Source of the DNA: Gordonia sp. PDNC005
Lineage (GTDB): Bacteria > Actinomycetota > Actinomycetes > Mycobacteriales > Mycobacteriaceae
Direction: 5' to 3'
DNA length: 64,000 bases
Assembly (NCBI RefSeq): GCF_016919385.1
Contig: NZ_CP070351.1
Span: forward strand, 1-64,000
The stretch's first letter is position 1. The number at the start of each line of letters is the position of its first letter. The notes below the pieces were generated by a model, which was given only the letters and a program-made list of their open reading frames with translations, was not told where the DNA came from and ran no database searches. Below, piece by piece: positions 40,247-50,152 of this stretch. Both the position numbers and the translations under genes were made by a program.

Positions 40247-43200
40247 ATGACCGAGCCGTGGGCCACAGCGCACGTCGATGCTGAGCTGGACTTCGGCGCT
40301 CTCGACGACGAACTTGTCCGCCGCTTGGAGCAAGCTGCTCAGCGCGCGACGCAGAAGGTCGGGAAGCAACTCGACAAGCTCGTCGTTGTCGCTGAACGCC
40401 GCTTCCGCAAGGTCGGCGACTCGTGGGACGCCGAGATGCGGGGCGTCGAACGGCGCACACAGGTAGCGGTCCTCAAGGTTAACCGCGAGCTCGGGAAGAT
40501 CACCCGCAAGGTGACGACCGACATCGACGTCCGCATGACTGGCGCGGCTGTCGCGGAAGTCCGTGCGATGCATAACGCACTGTCCCGGTTGCGGAGCGAG
40601 GCCGGGCAGATCACGTCGAACGTCTCGGTCGCTATGTCGGGGGCATCGGCATCGGATCTGCGTGATCTGGGATCGGCGCTCCGTCGTATCCAGGCCAACT
40701 CTGCGAACGTCCAGCTCCGTATCGATGTGGAGATCAACTCTCTGGCTGCGGTGGCCGAGTTGCGTGCGGCACTTGCCGGACTGCCGAACCGTCAGAACAT
40801 CGACGTGAACGTCGACGTCGACCGTCGTGGCGGGATGAAAACGCTCGGCAGCATCGGAACGAAACTGGGAAGTCTCGCCAAGTCGGCACTCGGCGCGGTA
40901 GGAACAGTCGGCAAGTTTGCGACGATCGCTGGTTCGGCAGTGATCGCAGTCGGGGCACTGGTGCCGGTCGTGGGTGCCCTCGGAGCCGCTTTGGGTGCAG
41001 TCGCTGGCGCGGGCGGAGCCGCCGCGGTTGCGGGCCTGTTTGCTGTCGGTGCCGCTGCTGCCGCGTTGAAGACGGCGTTCTCGGGTGTCGGCGAGGCCGC
41101 GAAGAACATGTTCGACCCGGAGAAGGCCGCCAAGTTCGAGGAGGCGCTGGCGAAGCTGGCGCCGTCAGCGCAGAACACGATGCGTGCGGTCCAGGGCCTC
41201 GGCAAGCAGTACGCCGAGATGGTCAAGATGCCGGTGCAGTCGGCGATGTTCGCGGGGCTGGCACCGAAGATCGCGGAGTTGTCGAAGTTCCTGCCGTCGG
41301 TGCGGGACTCCCTCGTCGGTGTCGCTGAGGGATTCAACGACGGCGCGAACGGCGCGCTCCGCATGATCAACTCCGCCGCCGGCATGTCGATGGTGAAGTC
41401 CTTGCTGAAGGACTCCGGGAACATGGCGGCGAACTTCGGCGCCGGGATCACTGGCGCGATCCCCGGATTCCTGGCGTTGGGAGCGTCGGCGACGAAGGTG
41501 TTCTCGCCGATGACCGACGCTATCGGTGGGCTGGGGCACCGGTGGTCGGAGTCGATGCTGCGGATGCAGCAGGACGGCACGCTGGAGCAGAAGATCCAGG
41601 GCCTGGTCGGGATCGCCCGCCAACTCGGGCAGGTGCTCTCTGAGGTCGGCAGCATCATCGGCGGCGTGTTCCGTGCGGCGTCCGCTGCGGGCGAAGGCAA
41701 TCCGATGGCGAACATTCTCGGGTCGCTCACGCAGGTCGCCGAGTGGGTGAACGGGCCGGGGCAGGCGGCGCTGACCTCGTTCTTCCAGTCGGTCGGTCAG
41801 GTCGCGGCGACCTTGATGCCGGTGTTCCTGCAGATCGCAGGGATCATCGGCGGCACCGTCGCGCCGATGATCGCTCAACTGATCACCTCGATCGGCCCGG
41901 CTCTGCAGACCGTCGTCGGCGCGCTCGGTCAAGGGTTCGCGGCACTGCAGCCCGCGATCGCACCACTCGGTGCGGCGATGTCCGCGATCGGTACCGCTCT
42001 CGCGCCGGTCCTGCCGATCCTCGGCCAACTGATAGCCCAGTTCGTACAGATCGCGGGCCCCGTCCTCGGGTCCCTCGCGCAGGCTCTGTCGCCGATCCTG
42101 CAGTCACTGGGCACCGGACTGGTCGCCGTGTTCAAGGCCCTCGAACCTGCGATAGCCCCGGTGCAGCAGGTTTTCCAGGCTCTGTCGCCTGTGATCGCGC
42201 AGATCGCGACGATCCTCGGCAGCGTCCTAGCTGAGGCGATAACCGCACTCGTTCCGGTCGTGACGACTGTCGCCGACGTCTTCTCTCAGGTCCTCACTGC
42301 GGTCTCGCCGCTGCTCCCAATCCTCGGTGAGGCCCTGACACAGGCCGTTCAGCTCCTCGCGCCGATCCTCCAGCAACTCGCGGAATCGTGGGGCCAGGTC
42401 GTCACGGCCCTGTTGCCGTTGCTGCCGCCGTTGATGCAGATCGTCCAGGCCCTGCTGCCGCCGCTGATTCAGATTGTCGGCGCGCTCCTCCCGCTGATCA
42501 CTGTCGCCGCGCAGGTCTTCGCCGCGCTCGTTCCGGCTATAGCTCCGGTCGTAACGATCGTCGCGCAGGTCGTCGCGTGGTTCGCGAAGTTGCTCGGCGG
42601 GATCCTCTCGTTCGTCGCGACTGCGCTCGGTGCGATCGTCGGGTTCGTGACCGGCGTAGTCACCGGTTTCGCCAACATGGTCGCCACCGTGATCTCGACC
42701 GTGACTGGCTGGGTTTCGTCGATCCTCGGGTTCTTCGGCGAACTCGCATCGTCGGCCATGCAGAAGGCCAGCGAACTGTGGTCCAACGTGTCGAACGCCT
42801 TCTCGACCGGCGTGACGAACGCTGTCAACTTCGTGAAGGAGCTGCCAGGGAAAATCATCGGTGCCCTCTCCGGCGCCGGAACGTGGCTCGTCGATGTCGG
42901 TAAGAACGCGATCCAGGGCCTGATCAGCGGCATCAAGTCGATGCTCAGCAGCATCGGCGACGCGATCGTGTCGATCTTCCCGTCGATTATCCAGGGCCCG
43001 GTGAAGTCTGCGCTTGGCCTCGCGCTCGGCGGCCTCATTCCTGCCCTCGCTGATGGTGGTCTCGCGGGCATGCTCGGCGGCGGTGAGATCACCGGCGCGA
43101 CGACGACGATCCGGCCGGGCGGTTTCATCGTCAACGCCAAGCAGACACGGAAGAACCGTGACCTGCTGCAGCGGATGGCTCCCCGCGGGCGGGTGTTGTC

Positions 43201-44971
43201 CGGGCCGGGCACAGGTACGTCGGACTCGATCACCGGTAAGTCGGGTGGACGTGCTGTCGCGCGGGTGTCGCGTGGTGAGTTCTACGCGCCTCCGGAGGCG
43301 GTGGCGGGGATGCTGCCGCTGTTCATGGCGATCAACGCTGGTCGACAGCTTGGGGCGATGCTCGCCTCTGGCGGCATCCTTCCGGCGTTCGCACCGGGCG
43401 GAATGATCCCGAGCGAGCTTCGCGACCGGGCCCGTAACGCGGTCCAGTCGGGCTATGTGTGGGGCGGTTGGGGCAACGGCTGGAACACCGACTGCTCCGG
43501 CCTCACGAGCTCGCTGGCGAACATGGCGTCGGGCAAGGCGCGCGGCCCGGGCGAGGGTGAGCGCACCGCGACTGGCGGCATGCGCGCATTCTTGTCCGCT
43601 CGTGGCTTCGCTGACGGCAAGGGCCCCGACGGTTCCCTTCGGATCGGCTGGTCCGGGACGCACGCCGGGGCGCAGCTCCCGACGGGTGAGAACGTCGAGC
43701 ACACCGGACCGCAGGGTTCGCCGGCGAAGTTCGGCGCTGACGCGAAGGACCCGGCTGCACTCGGCGAGATGATGCACCTGCCGATGGGCGGCGATCCGTC
43801 GTCGTCGGCGCTCGGTCCCGATTCGCTGACCACGACCGGGTCGTCAGGGTCGTCCGGGTCGTCGCCTACGCCGATTGGCTCGGGTATCTCGTCGTCGGGC
43901 GGGGCTCCGTCGTGGGGCAACTCCGGCGGCGGCAGCAAGTTCAATAGTGCCGCGGACGCGAAGCGTGGCGGCATCACACCGGTGTGGGTGGAGAACTGGC
44001 CCGCATCGATGGGCGGCGGATCGGGCAGCGGCCTGACAACGTCGTCGCCGTCGACGACCCGCAGCCTCACCACCGGCGCAGGCGCGCGCGGCTCGAAGGA
44101 CCTCAAGAAGGGCGCCTCGAAGCAGGACATGATGGACGCGGTCTACCGGATCGGCAAGGCCAAGGGCATGTCGGACGAGGAGATCCTCGCGGCCGGCGAG
44201 ACGCTGCTGGCGGAGTCGGACGGCAAGAACTACGCCAACAGCACGGTCGCCGGGTCGACCGATCGTCCGCACGATGCGGTGGGGTCGGACGGTAAGAGCC
44301 TCGGCGTGATGCAGCAGCAGTCCGGGATGGGCTGGGGCGACGACGCGCAGCTGATGGACCCCGAGTACGCGATCGGTCGGTTCTACGACGAGATGAAGAA
44401 GAAGCCGGGTAGTGGACCGGCGCATCAGCGTGCGCAGGCCGTGCAGCGTAGCGCGTTCAGTGATGGCTCGAACTACCTCGCGAAGAAGGACGAGGCGTCG
44501 AGACTCCTCGCGAACGCGAAGAACAACCAGGTACCGGTCACCTCGAACGGCAACGTCCCGGTCGAGGTCAAGACCGACGGCACCAACAAGACGTTGACGA
44601 CGCCGTCGCCGGGAACGACGACAACGGGCGCACCAGGTGGGACGCCACTGTCGTCGGGCATGACGTACGGGCCGGGACGCGCGAACCAGTGGGCTCGCGA
44701 GCAGGACTTCACCGGGCAGGTGCGGACGATCGGCATTGATGCGTCGAAGGAGTTCCTCGGCGAGTTCGGTGACCTCATCGGGCTCAAGCCGTTCGTCGAC
44801 CGTGGCATTGACCAGATGGTCGCGTACCTCAAGCAGATCGCCGAGAAGGACCCGAAGGCCGAGTTCAAGTGGGCCGAGGTCGTGAACATCAACGGCGCCG
44901 CGCCGGGTGAGACGAAGCAGAAGACCACCGAGGGAATGACCGCGGTGATGGACACCTACAGGCAGGGATGA
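40247..44971 (+). CDS. Tape measure protein with NlpC/P60-like and transglycosylase-like domains
   Basis: 1574 aa, the longest gene. Residues 1-170 are coiled coil, 200-290 are Gly/Ala/Val-rich hydrophobic, and 400-900 consist of repeating apolar helices (LQPAIAPLGAAMSAIG type) as in tape measures that set tail length. Near residue 1070, YVWGGWGNGWNTDCSG matches the NlpC/P60 active-site Cys motif (Cys1083) with a later His. Around 1323, ETLLAESDG and SLGVMQQQ resemble a lytic transglycosylase (catalytic Glu 1323). These would open peptidoglycan during DNA entry. Confidence 0.9.
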   Translation: MTEPWATAHVDAELDFGALDDELVRRLEQAAQRATQKVGKQLDKLVVVAERRFRKVGDSWDAEMRGVERRTQVAVLKVNRELGKITRKVTTDIDVRMTGAAVAEVRAMHNALSRLRSEAGQITSNVSVAMSGASASDLRDLGSALRRIQANSANVQLRIDVEINSLAAVAELRAALAGLPNRQNIDVNVDVDRRGGMKTLGSIGTKLGSLAKSALGAVGTVGKFATIAGSAVIAVGALVPVVGALGAALGAVAGAGGAAAVAGLFAVGAAAAALKTAFSGVGEAAKNMFDPEKAAKFEEALAKLAPSAQNTMRAVQGLGKQYAEMVKMPVQSAMFAGLAPKIAELSKFLPSVRDSLVGVAEGFNDGANGALRMINSAAGMSMVKSLLKDSGNMAANFGAGITGAIPGFLALGASATKVFSPMTDAIGGLGHRWSESMLRMQQDGTLEQKIQGLVGIARQLGQVLSEVGSIIGGVFRAASAAGEGNPMANILGSLTQVAEWVNGPGQAALTSFFQSVGQVAATLMPVFLQIAGIIGGTVAPMIAQLITSIGPALQTVVGALGQGFAALQPAIAPLGAAMSAIGTALAPVLPILGQLIAQFVQIAGPVLGSLAQALSPILQSLGTGLVAVFKALEPAIAPVQQVFQALSPVIAQIATILGSVLAEAITALVPVVTTVADVFSQVLTAVSPLLPILGEALTQAVQLLAPILQQLAESWGQVVTALLPLLPPLMQIVQALLPPLIQIVGALLPLITVAAQVFAALVPAIAPVVTIVAQVVAWFAKLLGGILSFVATALGAIVGFVTGVVTGFANMVATVISTVTGWVSSILGFFGELASSAMQKASELWSNVSNAFSTGVTNAVNFVKELPGKIIGALSGAGTWLVDVGKNAIQGLISGIKSMLSSIGDAIVSIFPSIIQGPVKSALGLALGGLIPALADGGLAGMLGGGEITGATTTIRPGGFIVNAKQTRKNRDLLQRMAPRGRVLSGPGTGTSDSITGKSGGRAVARVSRGEFYAPPEAVAGMLPLFMAINAGRQLGAMLASGGILPAFAPGGMIPSELRDRARNAVQSGYVWGGWGNGWNTDCSGLTSSLANMASGKARGPGEGERTATGGMRAFLSARGFADGKGPDGSLRIGWSGTHAGAQLPTGENVEHTGPQGSPAKFGADAKDPAALGEMMHLPMGGDPSSSALGPDSLTTTGSSGSSGSSPTPIGSGISSSGGAPSWGNSGGGSKFNSAADAKRGGITPVWVENWPASMGGGSGSGLTTSSPSTTRSLTTGAGARGSKDLKKGASKQDMMDAVYRIGKAKGMSDEEILAAGETLLAESDGKNYANSTVAGSTDRPHDAVGSDGKSLGVMQQQSGMGWGDDAQLMDPEYAIGRFYDEMKKKPGSGPAHQRAQAVQRSAFSDGSNYLAKKDEASRLLANAKNNQVPVTSNGNVPVEVKTDGTNKTLTTPSPGTTTTGAPGGTPLSSGMTYGPGRANQWAREQDFTGQVRTIGIDASKEFLGEFGDLIGLKPFVDRGIDQMVAYLKQIAEKDPKAEFKWAEVVNINGAAPGETKQKTTEGMTAVMDTYRQG

Positions 44972-45975
44972 GCATGGCGAAGGCGTGCCCGTCGGGCATC
45001 AGTAATCCGGGCAAGGTCGTGCAGTTGATCCTCCGGTCACCGGCGGGGGAGGACCTCATCGTCCTCGATGTGCTCCCGCACCGTGCGCTCGGCGCGCACG
45101 GCTTCCAGGGCATCACCCTCGGCGAGGACATGTCGGGCCTGTACCGAATCCCGATCGAGCAGCCGCTCAAGTCGGCCGCGTATCAGGAGGGTGCGACGCC
45201 GTCGAACTATCCGCGGAAGAAGGAACGACGCCCGAAGATCACTCTTCACGCGCAGGCATCGACGCCGGAGGCGTACGTGCAGGTGGAGACACTGCTGTGG
45301 TCGGTGCTGTCGGTGAAGTGGGACTGCTGGCTCCGTTCGTATGAGCCAGACGGGTCGTGGCGGGAACTGCAGGTGCGGTTGATGCAGGAGCCGAACGACA
45401 AGGTCCGCCGCTTCCACGGCGCGGTCACCTACAGCGAGTGGACAGTCGACTTGCTGGCGTGCGATCCGCATTGGTACTCGAAGCCGCTCGAGTTCTCGTT
45501 TAAACGGTCGGACATGACGCCGTTCGGTGCCGGGTGGGCGATGGCCGTCCCGATCTCGAACCCGACTGACCAGCTCGGGTTCATCGAGTGGAACAGCGGG
45601 GAGCTTACGACGTCGGAGAAGTGGTCGTTTCAAGACGGCGAGCTGCTGGACGAGCACGGCGGTGCCGTGCTGATTGACCTGCCGACGTTGAATCCTTCGG
45701 CCACGAAGGCGTTTTGGGTGCAGACGTACCCGACAGAGATGCAGTTGTTCGTGAAAGCCCCGTCCGGTGATCCGTCGCAGCAGTGGGCGCGGATGCGGTC
45801 TCGGACGTTCACGCAGGCGATCGCCGCGAACACTCCGCAGGAGCGGGACATCTGGGTGTACATGACGGGCGGTACCCCGGCCTCGGAGATGCTGATGACT
45901 CTCCCCCGCCGGTGGGACCGGCCGTTCGGCGGTGAGCTGCCGGTGGTGGCGCAGATGATCGGCGGTGTCCGATGA
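44968..45975 (+). CDS. Minor tail protein (distal tail-like)
   Basis: 335 aa from an ATGA overlap with the tape measure. Features such as VVQLILRSPAGEDLIVLDVLP, YRIPIEQPLKSAAYQEGATPSNYPRKKERRPKITL and AVTYSEWTVDLLACDPHWYSKP fit the distal-tail protein that follows the tape measure in actinophages. It would link tube to tip. Confidence 0.72.
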   Translation: MSMAKACPSGISNPGKVVQLILRSPAGEDLIVLDVLPHRALGAHGFQGITLGEDMSGLYRIPIEQPLKSAAYQEGATPSNYPRKKERRPKITLHAQASTPEAYVQVETLLWSVLSVKWDCWLRSYEPDGSWRELQVRLMQEPNDKVRRFHGAVTYSEWTVDLLACDPHWYSKPLEFSFKRSDMTPFGAGWAMAVPISNPTDQLGFIEWNSGELTTSEKWSFQDGELLDEHGGAVLIDLPTLNPSATKAFWVQTYPTEMQLFVKAPSGDPSQQWARMRSRTFTQAIAANTPQERDIWVYMTGGTPASEMLMTLPRRWDRPFGGELPVVAQMIGGVR

Positions 45976-47591
45976 CTGCGACTGCCCGCGACATGCGGAC
46001 TGCCCTGATGGGCGACTACCAGGAATGGATGCAGACGGCCCGATCACGGCCGATCGTGGAGATCTACGACAAGAACTGGGAACACTCGATCCCGATCCTG
46101 TCGGAGTCGCAGGCGTCGTGGATGCGGAAGTTCAACGACACCGGCGAAGGCAACCTCGTCATCTTCGGGTCAGCGGCCGCCCGGCAGTACATCGTCGACG
46201 AGCTCGGCGAGTGGGAGGACCTTCACGTCCGCGTCCGGACCGGGTTCTGGGAGTGGACCGGCAAGGCGTCGAAGATCGACCACGAGGAAGACACCGACGG
46301 GTTCGAGTACATCTCGATCAAGTTCCTGCACGAGTTCGAGCACGTCAAGAAGATCATCGCCTACTGCAATCCGTTCTTCCCGGCGGAGTTGCAGTGGCCG
46401 AAGATCTGGGCGTACGCCGGGCCGTCGCAGTTCGGGATCACGGCGATGATCTTCCTAAACCTCCTGCGTCGGTTCGCGCTGCCGTGGACGATGTCGGACA
46501 ACCTGTTCGACCCGGCGTCGTGGCGGGCGAACATGAACCCCGCGAACTGGCCGATCGTCGTCGTCCCGAAACCGGTCCTCATTGACGTATCGATGTGGTC
46601 GGTGCTGGCGACACGCTTCGGCAACGTCTACGACGTCGCGCTGCCGACGCTCAAGGACGCGGGACTGCGGCTGCACGTGTACCGCTGGTTCCCTGGCATG
46701 CCGCAGCCGGCGCCGAACCACTACACATTGACCAAGAGCACTCTCGTCATCGACGTGCAGAACGTGTCCGGCTACGTCGGCCCGACGGGGACGCTGCTGG
46801 ACGGCGCGCTGCGCCTGGTGTCTGAGGTCGCCGACGACATGATCAACGAGGTTGCCCGCGAGGTGACCTACACCGAGTCTCCGGAGTACTCGATCGGCGG
46901 GTGGATGGGCACGACGCGGGAGAACCCGTGGGTGACATTCCGTGCGCCGTCGAGCACGTACGGGATCAGCGGTGTGCAGTCGTGGAAGTCGACGGTCAAC
47001 AAGGCGACGGCGTCGTCGATCGTGACAGGCGGTCATTCGCCTGACTGGGTGAATGCCGGGCTGAAACTCCTCGTCAACGGCGTTCTCGGCTATCTCGGGC
47101 AGCTGATCGGCAATCCCGGTTTGGCGCTAGGGATCTTCGACAAACAGGTCGAGGACGTCGTCCTCGCATTCCACCGCGTCTACAACCCGATCCGCGCGAT
47201 GAAGATGGGCGAGAACGGCCCACCGTACGGCGAGTACTGGGAATCGCAGGGCGGCAAGGGATTCTCCCTGTCGGCGCTGCAGGCAGTCCGTACTGGGTTC
47301 TTCCGTACCCGCGCTTACCGCGTGTTCCAGGCGACTGTGTCGGCGGGCCGCCCGCACTGGCCGGGCGCGCACTTCATCGAGGGCGACCGTGTCAACGTCG
47401 AGATCGGCAACACCGGCCGTCTGTACACCGACCACGTGTACGGCATCGGCTGCCAGTGGGACCGGTCGTCGGACGTCGACTACCCGGTGACGATCGGCGA
47501 CGGCGCGGTCGAGGATGGGCCGGGCGCGATCTTGTCGCGTCAGCTGGCGATGACCAAGGAGTTGATCCAGGCTATCGGCGTCTCGTCCTGA
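45972..47591 (+). CDS. Minor tail protein (ReqiPepy6 Gp37-like, tail tip hub)
   Basis: 539 aa. The N-terminus with IVEIYDKNWEHSIPILSESQASWMRKFNDTGEGNLVI and the C-terminal NIGNTGRLYTDHVYG-type beta region match the Gp37-like family that builds the tip hub or tail-associated component. ATGA-coupled to the distal-tail gene. Possible host-contact part is not obvious. Confidence 0.7.
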   Translation: MTATARDMRTALMGDYQEWMQTARSRPIVEIYDKNWEHSIPILSESQASWMRKFNDTGEGNLVIFGSAAARQYIVDELGEWEDLHVRVRTGFWEWTGKASKIDHEEDTDGFEYISIKFLHEFEHVKKIIAYCNPFFPAELQWPKIWAYAGPSQFGITAMIFLNLLRRFALPWTMSDNLFDPASWRANMNPANWPIVVVPKPVLIDVSMWSVLATRFGNVYDVALPTLKDAGLRLHVYRWFPGMPQPAPNHYTLTKSTLVIDVQNVSGYVGPTGTLLDGALRLVSEVADDMINEVAREVTYTESPEYSIGGWMGTTRENPWVTFRAPSSTYGISGVQSWKSTVNKATASSIVTGGHSPDWVNAGLKLLVNGVLGYLGQLIGNPGLALGIFDKQVEDVVLAFHRVYNPIRAMKMGENGPPYGEYWESQGGKGFSLSALQAVRTGFFRTRAYRVFQATVSAGRPHWPGAHFIEGDRVNVEIGNTGRLYTDHVYGIGCQWDRSSDVDYPVTIGDGAVEDGPGAILSRQLAMTKELIQAIGVSS

Positions 47592-47614
47592 CATACTGGG
47601 TTGTAGTTGCGCTG

Positions 47615-47632
47615 CTGGCGGTTGGGCCGGGC
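47615..47632 (+). promoter_or_regulatory. Late leader motif, copy 5
   Basis: ctggcggttgggccgggc, 26 nt before the GTG at 47659. TACTGG (47594-47599) is a possible -10, and a CCTCCCACG/CGTGAGG hairpin follows. Confidence 0.75.
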
Positions 47633-47658
47633 CTCCCACGTTTCGTGAGGTGTGCTCG

Positions 47659-48246
47659 GTGGCTCGTCGCAAGAAGGACCCCATGCTGCGCGGCATCATC
47701 CGCGACGACAACGGTGTCGTCGTCGCCCGCCGCGCCAAGCATCCGTTGCAGCATCTGCTGACGGCGATTCCCGCGGACTCCCCGGATTACCCGGATGCGC
47801 AGATTCCGCCGATGAATCTGCCTGACGAACTCAAGCAGCTCGTTGCGGTCCATGTCTTCGACAACCTGTATCCGGGTATTCCGGCGCCGCCGGAGCCGGG
47901 TGAGACGTGGACGGTTACGTCGTCGACTGGGGCTGAGTTCACGATCGGGTCGTCGACGTACCGTCTGGTCAATCCGTCGGGCGACAGCATGCCGATGGGC
48001 GGCAACGGCGAGACGTGGCTCGCGCACGCGATCCCCGGTGAGGCTGCGGTCCCGGACGAGGTCGTCGACATGACGGCGGTCCCCGAGGTCGATGACCTCT
48101 CGGAGGCTGAGTTCGAGGCGCTGCAGGCGCGGGTGATGCAGCGTATCGAGGACGAGGCGCGTGTCTCGGCGATGGACGCGCAGGCCCGCCCGGAGAAGCC
48201 GGACTGGCAGAAGTGGCGTGAAGAGAAGTTCGGCGGTGACGCGTGA
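47659..48246 (+). CDS. Minor tail protein, unknown role
   Basis: 195 aa from GTG with gagg upstream. The middle contains FTIGSSTYRLVNPSGDSMPMGG (beta) and the C-terminus is helical and acidic, ending in KPDWQKWREEKFGGDA. It starts the last tail unit. No named family. Confidence 0.6.
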   Translation: MARRKKDPMLRGIIRDDNGVVVARRAKHPLQHLLTAIPADSPDYPDAQIPPMNLPDELKQLVAVHVFDNLYPGIPAPPEPGETWTVTSSTGAEFTIGSSTYRLVNPSGDSMPMGGNGETWLAHAIPGEAAVPDEVVDMTAVPEVDDLSEAEFEALQARVMQRIEDEARVSAMDAQARPEKPDWQKWREEKFGGDA

Positions 48247-49046
48247 CTTCACCGGACCGGGTACGGCCGGACTCGACGCAGGTCGCGACGTCGGTCGGCC
48301 CGTACTACCAGAACGCCAACAACGCGGCGATCGGCGCTGCGAAGAACCAGTGGATGAAGGACGGCGCGGAGAACGTTCGCGAGAACCTATTCTTCAAACT
48401 CCTGTCCGGGTTCCCGAACGTCGCGGGTGTCGTCGGCGACGGCATCGCCGCCATCATCGAGGCGATCACTGGCGTCCACGGAGGTGACCTCGGAGACCTT
48501 GATCTGTGGTCATCGGGGATGGCTGACGAGCTTCAGAACCAGCAGGATTCGCTGCAGGTCTTGGAAGGGATTCGGGCTCGCGGAGTTGCCTACATTCCGT
48601 CGTCGCTCGAAGAATCGTTCTCATCGTCATTCACCCGAGCGAGGTTCTCTTCATCGGTCGGCCCGGTGATCGGGATGACTTTCAGCCCGTCGACATATGA
48701 GTTCGTGTTGTCGTCGCGAGGCGCATATGAGGTGTCGACACGAATGCAGTTCTCGTGGGTGACGTTTACCGATCGGCGAGTTTGGTGCGACATCGTTGTT
48801 CGGGCACCGAACGGGTCGGAGTTCCACCGCGCACCTTTCGTGACAAAGACTCCCGATGTCGAGTGGATCGGACCTATTCCGAAAACCGACAACTATCAGA
48901 CGATTAGCCACATCACCAACTTCATCGTTCCGGCCGCCGGGTACCGCGTTTCTATCGAGGCAAAGGCCGCGTCGACTCGAGGAATTCTTACGGGATATGG
49001 GCTGACGGAGTTCACGGTCAATAAGTGGAGTTCGGAGACATCATGA
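48243..49046 (+). CDS. Minor tail protein, unknown role
   Basis: 267 aa. A helical N-terminal 110 residues are followed by a beta-sandwich-like C-terminal half (GMTFSPSTYEFVLSSRGAYEV ... AAGYRVSIEAKAAS). The C-terminal half uses more A+T-rich codons than surrounding genes, which may mark an exchanged host-range module. Confidence 0.6.
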   Translation: MTSPDRVRPDSTQVATSVGPYYQNANNAAIGAAKNQWMKDGAENVRENLFFKLLSGFPNVAGVVGDGIAAIIEAITGVHGGDLGDLDLWSSGMADELQNQQDSLQVLEGIRARGVAYIPSSLEESFSSSFTRARFSSSVGPVIGMTFSPSTYEFVLSSRGAYEVSTRMQFSWVTFTDRRVWCDIVVRAPNGSEFHRAPFVTKTPDVEWIGPIPKTDNYQTISHITNFIVPAAGYRVSIEAKAASTRGILTGYGLTEFTVNKWSSETS

Positions 49047-49459
49047 CGATTCTGTTCGACAAGATCACCGACGTTGCAGGTGCCGACGAGTACACGCCGC
49101 TCGTGTTCTGGGCGCCGGACCTTCGGGAGAACGACAGCCTAGACGGAATGGTGACGCCGAAGCGGCACTACGTGCATGCGGTCGACGGCGCGTTCACCAC
49201 ACCAGATCTCGACGTCGGGCCGTGCATGGTGCAGATCGGCATGATGCAGTACGCGTTCACGGTGCCGCAGTCGTCGGCGCCGGTCCGATTGTGGCCGCTC
49301 GTTGATGCCGGGATGCCGCAGCCTCCGGTTGGTAGTCCTGGGTTCATCCGCAACGGCGGCGGAGTAGCTATCGCCAAGGCTGTCACGGCTGCGCAGTACG
49401 CGACGCTGACGGTGGACCCGGCGACCCTGTACGTGATCGTCGAGGAGGAAACGCCATGA
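49043..49459 (+). CDS. Minor tail protein
   Basis: 138 aa from an ATGA overlap. Beta-rich, with FWAPDLRENDSLDG and VGPCMVQIGMMQYAFTVPQS. No family recognised; the position suggests a tip accessory. Confidence 0.55.
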   Translation: MTILFDKITDVAGADEYTPLVFWAPDLRENDSLDGMVTPKRHYVHAVDGAFTTPDLDVGPCMVQIGMMQYAFTVPQSSAPVRLWPLVDAGMPQPPVGSPGFIRNGGGVAIAKAVTAAQYATLTVDPATLYVIVEEETP

Positions 49460-49677
49460 CCGATGTACCTGTCCTGTTCTCGTCAGGCCGACCGGCTGGC
49501 CGCACAATTCTCACGGTTCGCACTGGGGACGCGTCGACGACAGCGACCGATATCAACCTGCAGAACGTGACGCTAGTTCGTATCTGGCCCGACCACACTC
49601 TCGCAGCGTTCAATACCGCGGGCGACGTGCTCGCATTCTTCCGACCAGGTACGTACTGGTCGATCCTCTGGCAGTAA
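49456..49677 (+). CDS. Small tail-region protein
   Basis: 73 aa, beta-like (ILTVRTGDASTTATDINLQNV). ATGA-coupled. No family recognised. Confidence 0.55.
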   Translation: MTDVPVLFSSGRPAGRTILTVRTGDASTTATDINLQNVTLVRIWPDHTLAAFNTAGDVLAFFRPGTYWSILWQ

Positions 49678-49697
49678 CCGATTAAGGAGAAATGATC

Positions 49698-50129
49698 ATG
49701 GCTGTTTCAGCGAAGCTGTACGCGAATGTCCACAAGTCGATCGCCAACAAGGAGATCGAACTCGACAATGACACGATCAAGGTGATGCTGTGCACCTCGG
49801 CGTACACGCCGAACCAGGGCACTCACCAGTACAAGTCGAGCGTGACGAATGAGATCACGGGTACCGGCTACACCGCCGGTGGAGTGACTCTCCAGAACGT
49901 CGTGGCGGTAACGACGGGCAACGTTTTCAAGTTCGACGCCGACGACGTGTCGTGGCCATCGTCGACGCTCACAGCCCGGTACGCCGTCATCTACGACGCG
50001 ACACCGGCATCGGATGCGTCGCGCCCGCTGATCGGCTACGTCGACTTCGGTGCTGACGTGTCGACGACCTCGGGCACCTTCCAGATCGTGTGGAACTCCA
50101 GCGGCATCGTCAATCAGACTGTCGCCTGA
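49698..50129 (+). CDS. Tail-region protein with beta-sandwich-like domain
   Basis: 143 aa. I use the ATG at 49698, nine bases after ggag; an ATG at 49692 is too close to it. The pattern KLYANVHKSIANKEIELDNDTIKVMLCTSAYTPNQGTH ... YAVIYDATP is common in actinophage tail regions. A head-fibre-like or decoration role is possible. Confidence 0.65.
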   Translation: MAVSAKLYANVHKSIANKEIELDNDTIKVMLCTSAYTPNQGTHQYKSSVTNEITGTGYTAGGVTLQNVVAVTTGNVFKFDADDVSWPSSTLTARYAVIYDATPASDASRPLIGYVDFGADVSTTSGTFQIVWNSSGIVNQTVA

Positions 50130-50152
50130 CCGATAGAGGGAGGTGAGCGCGG

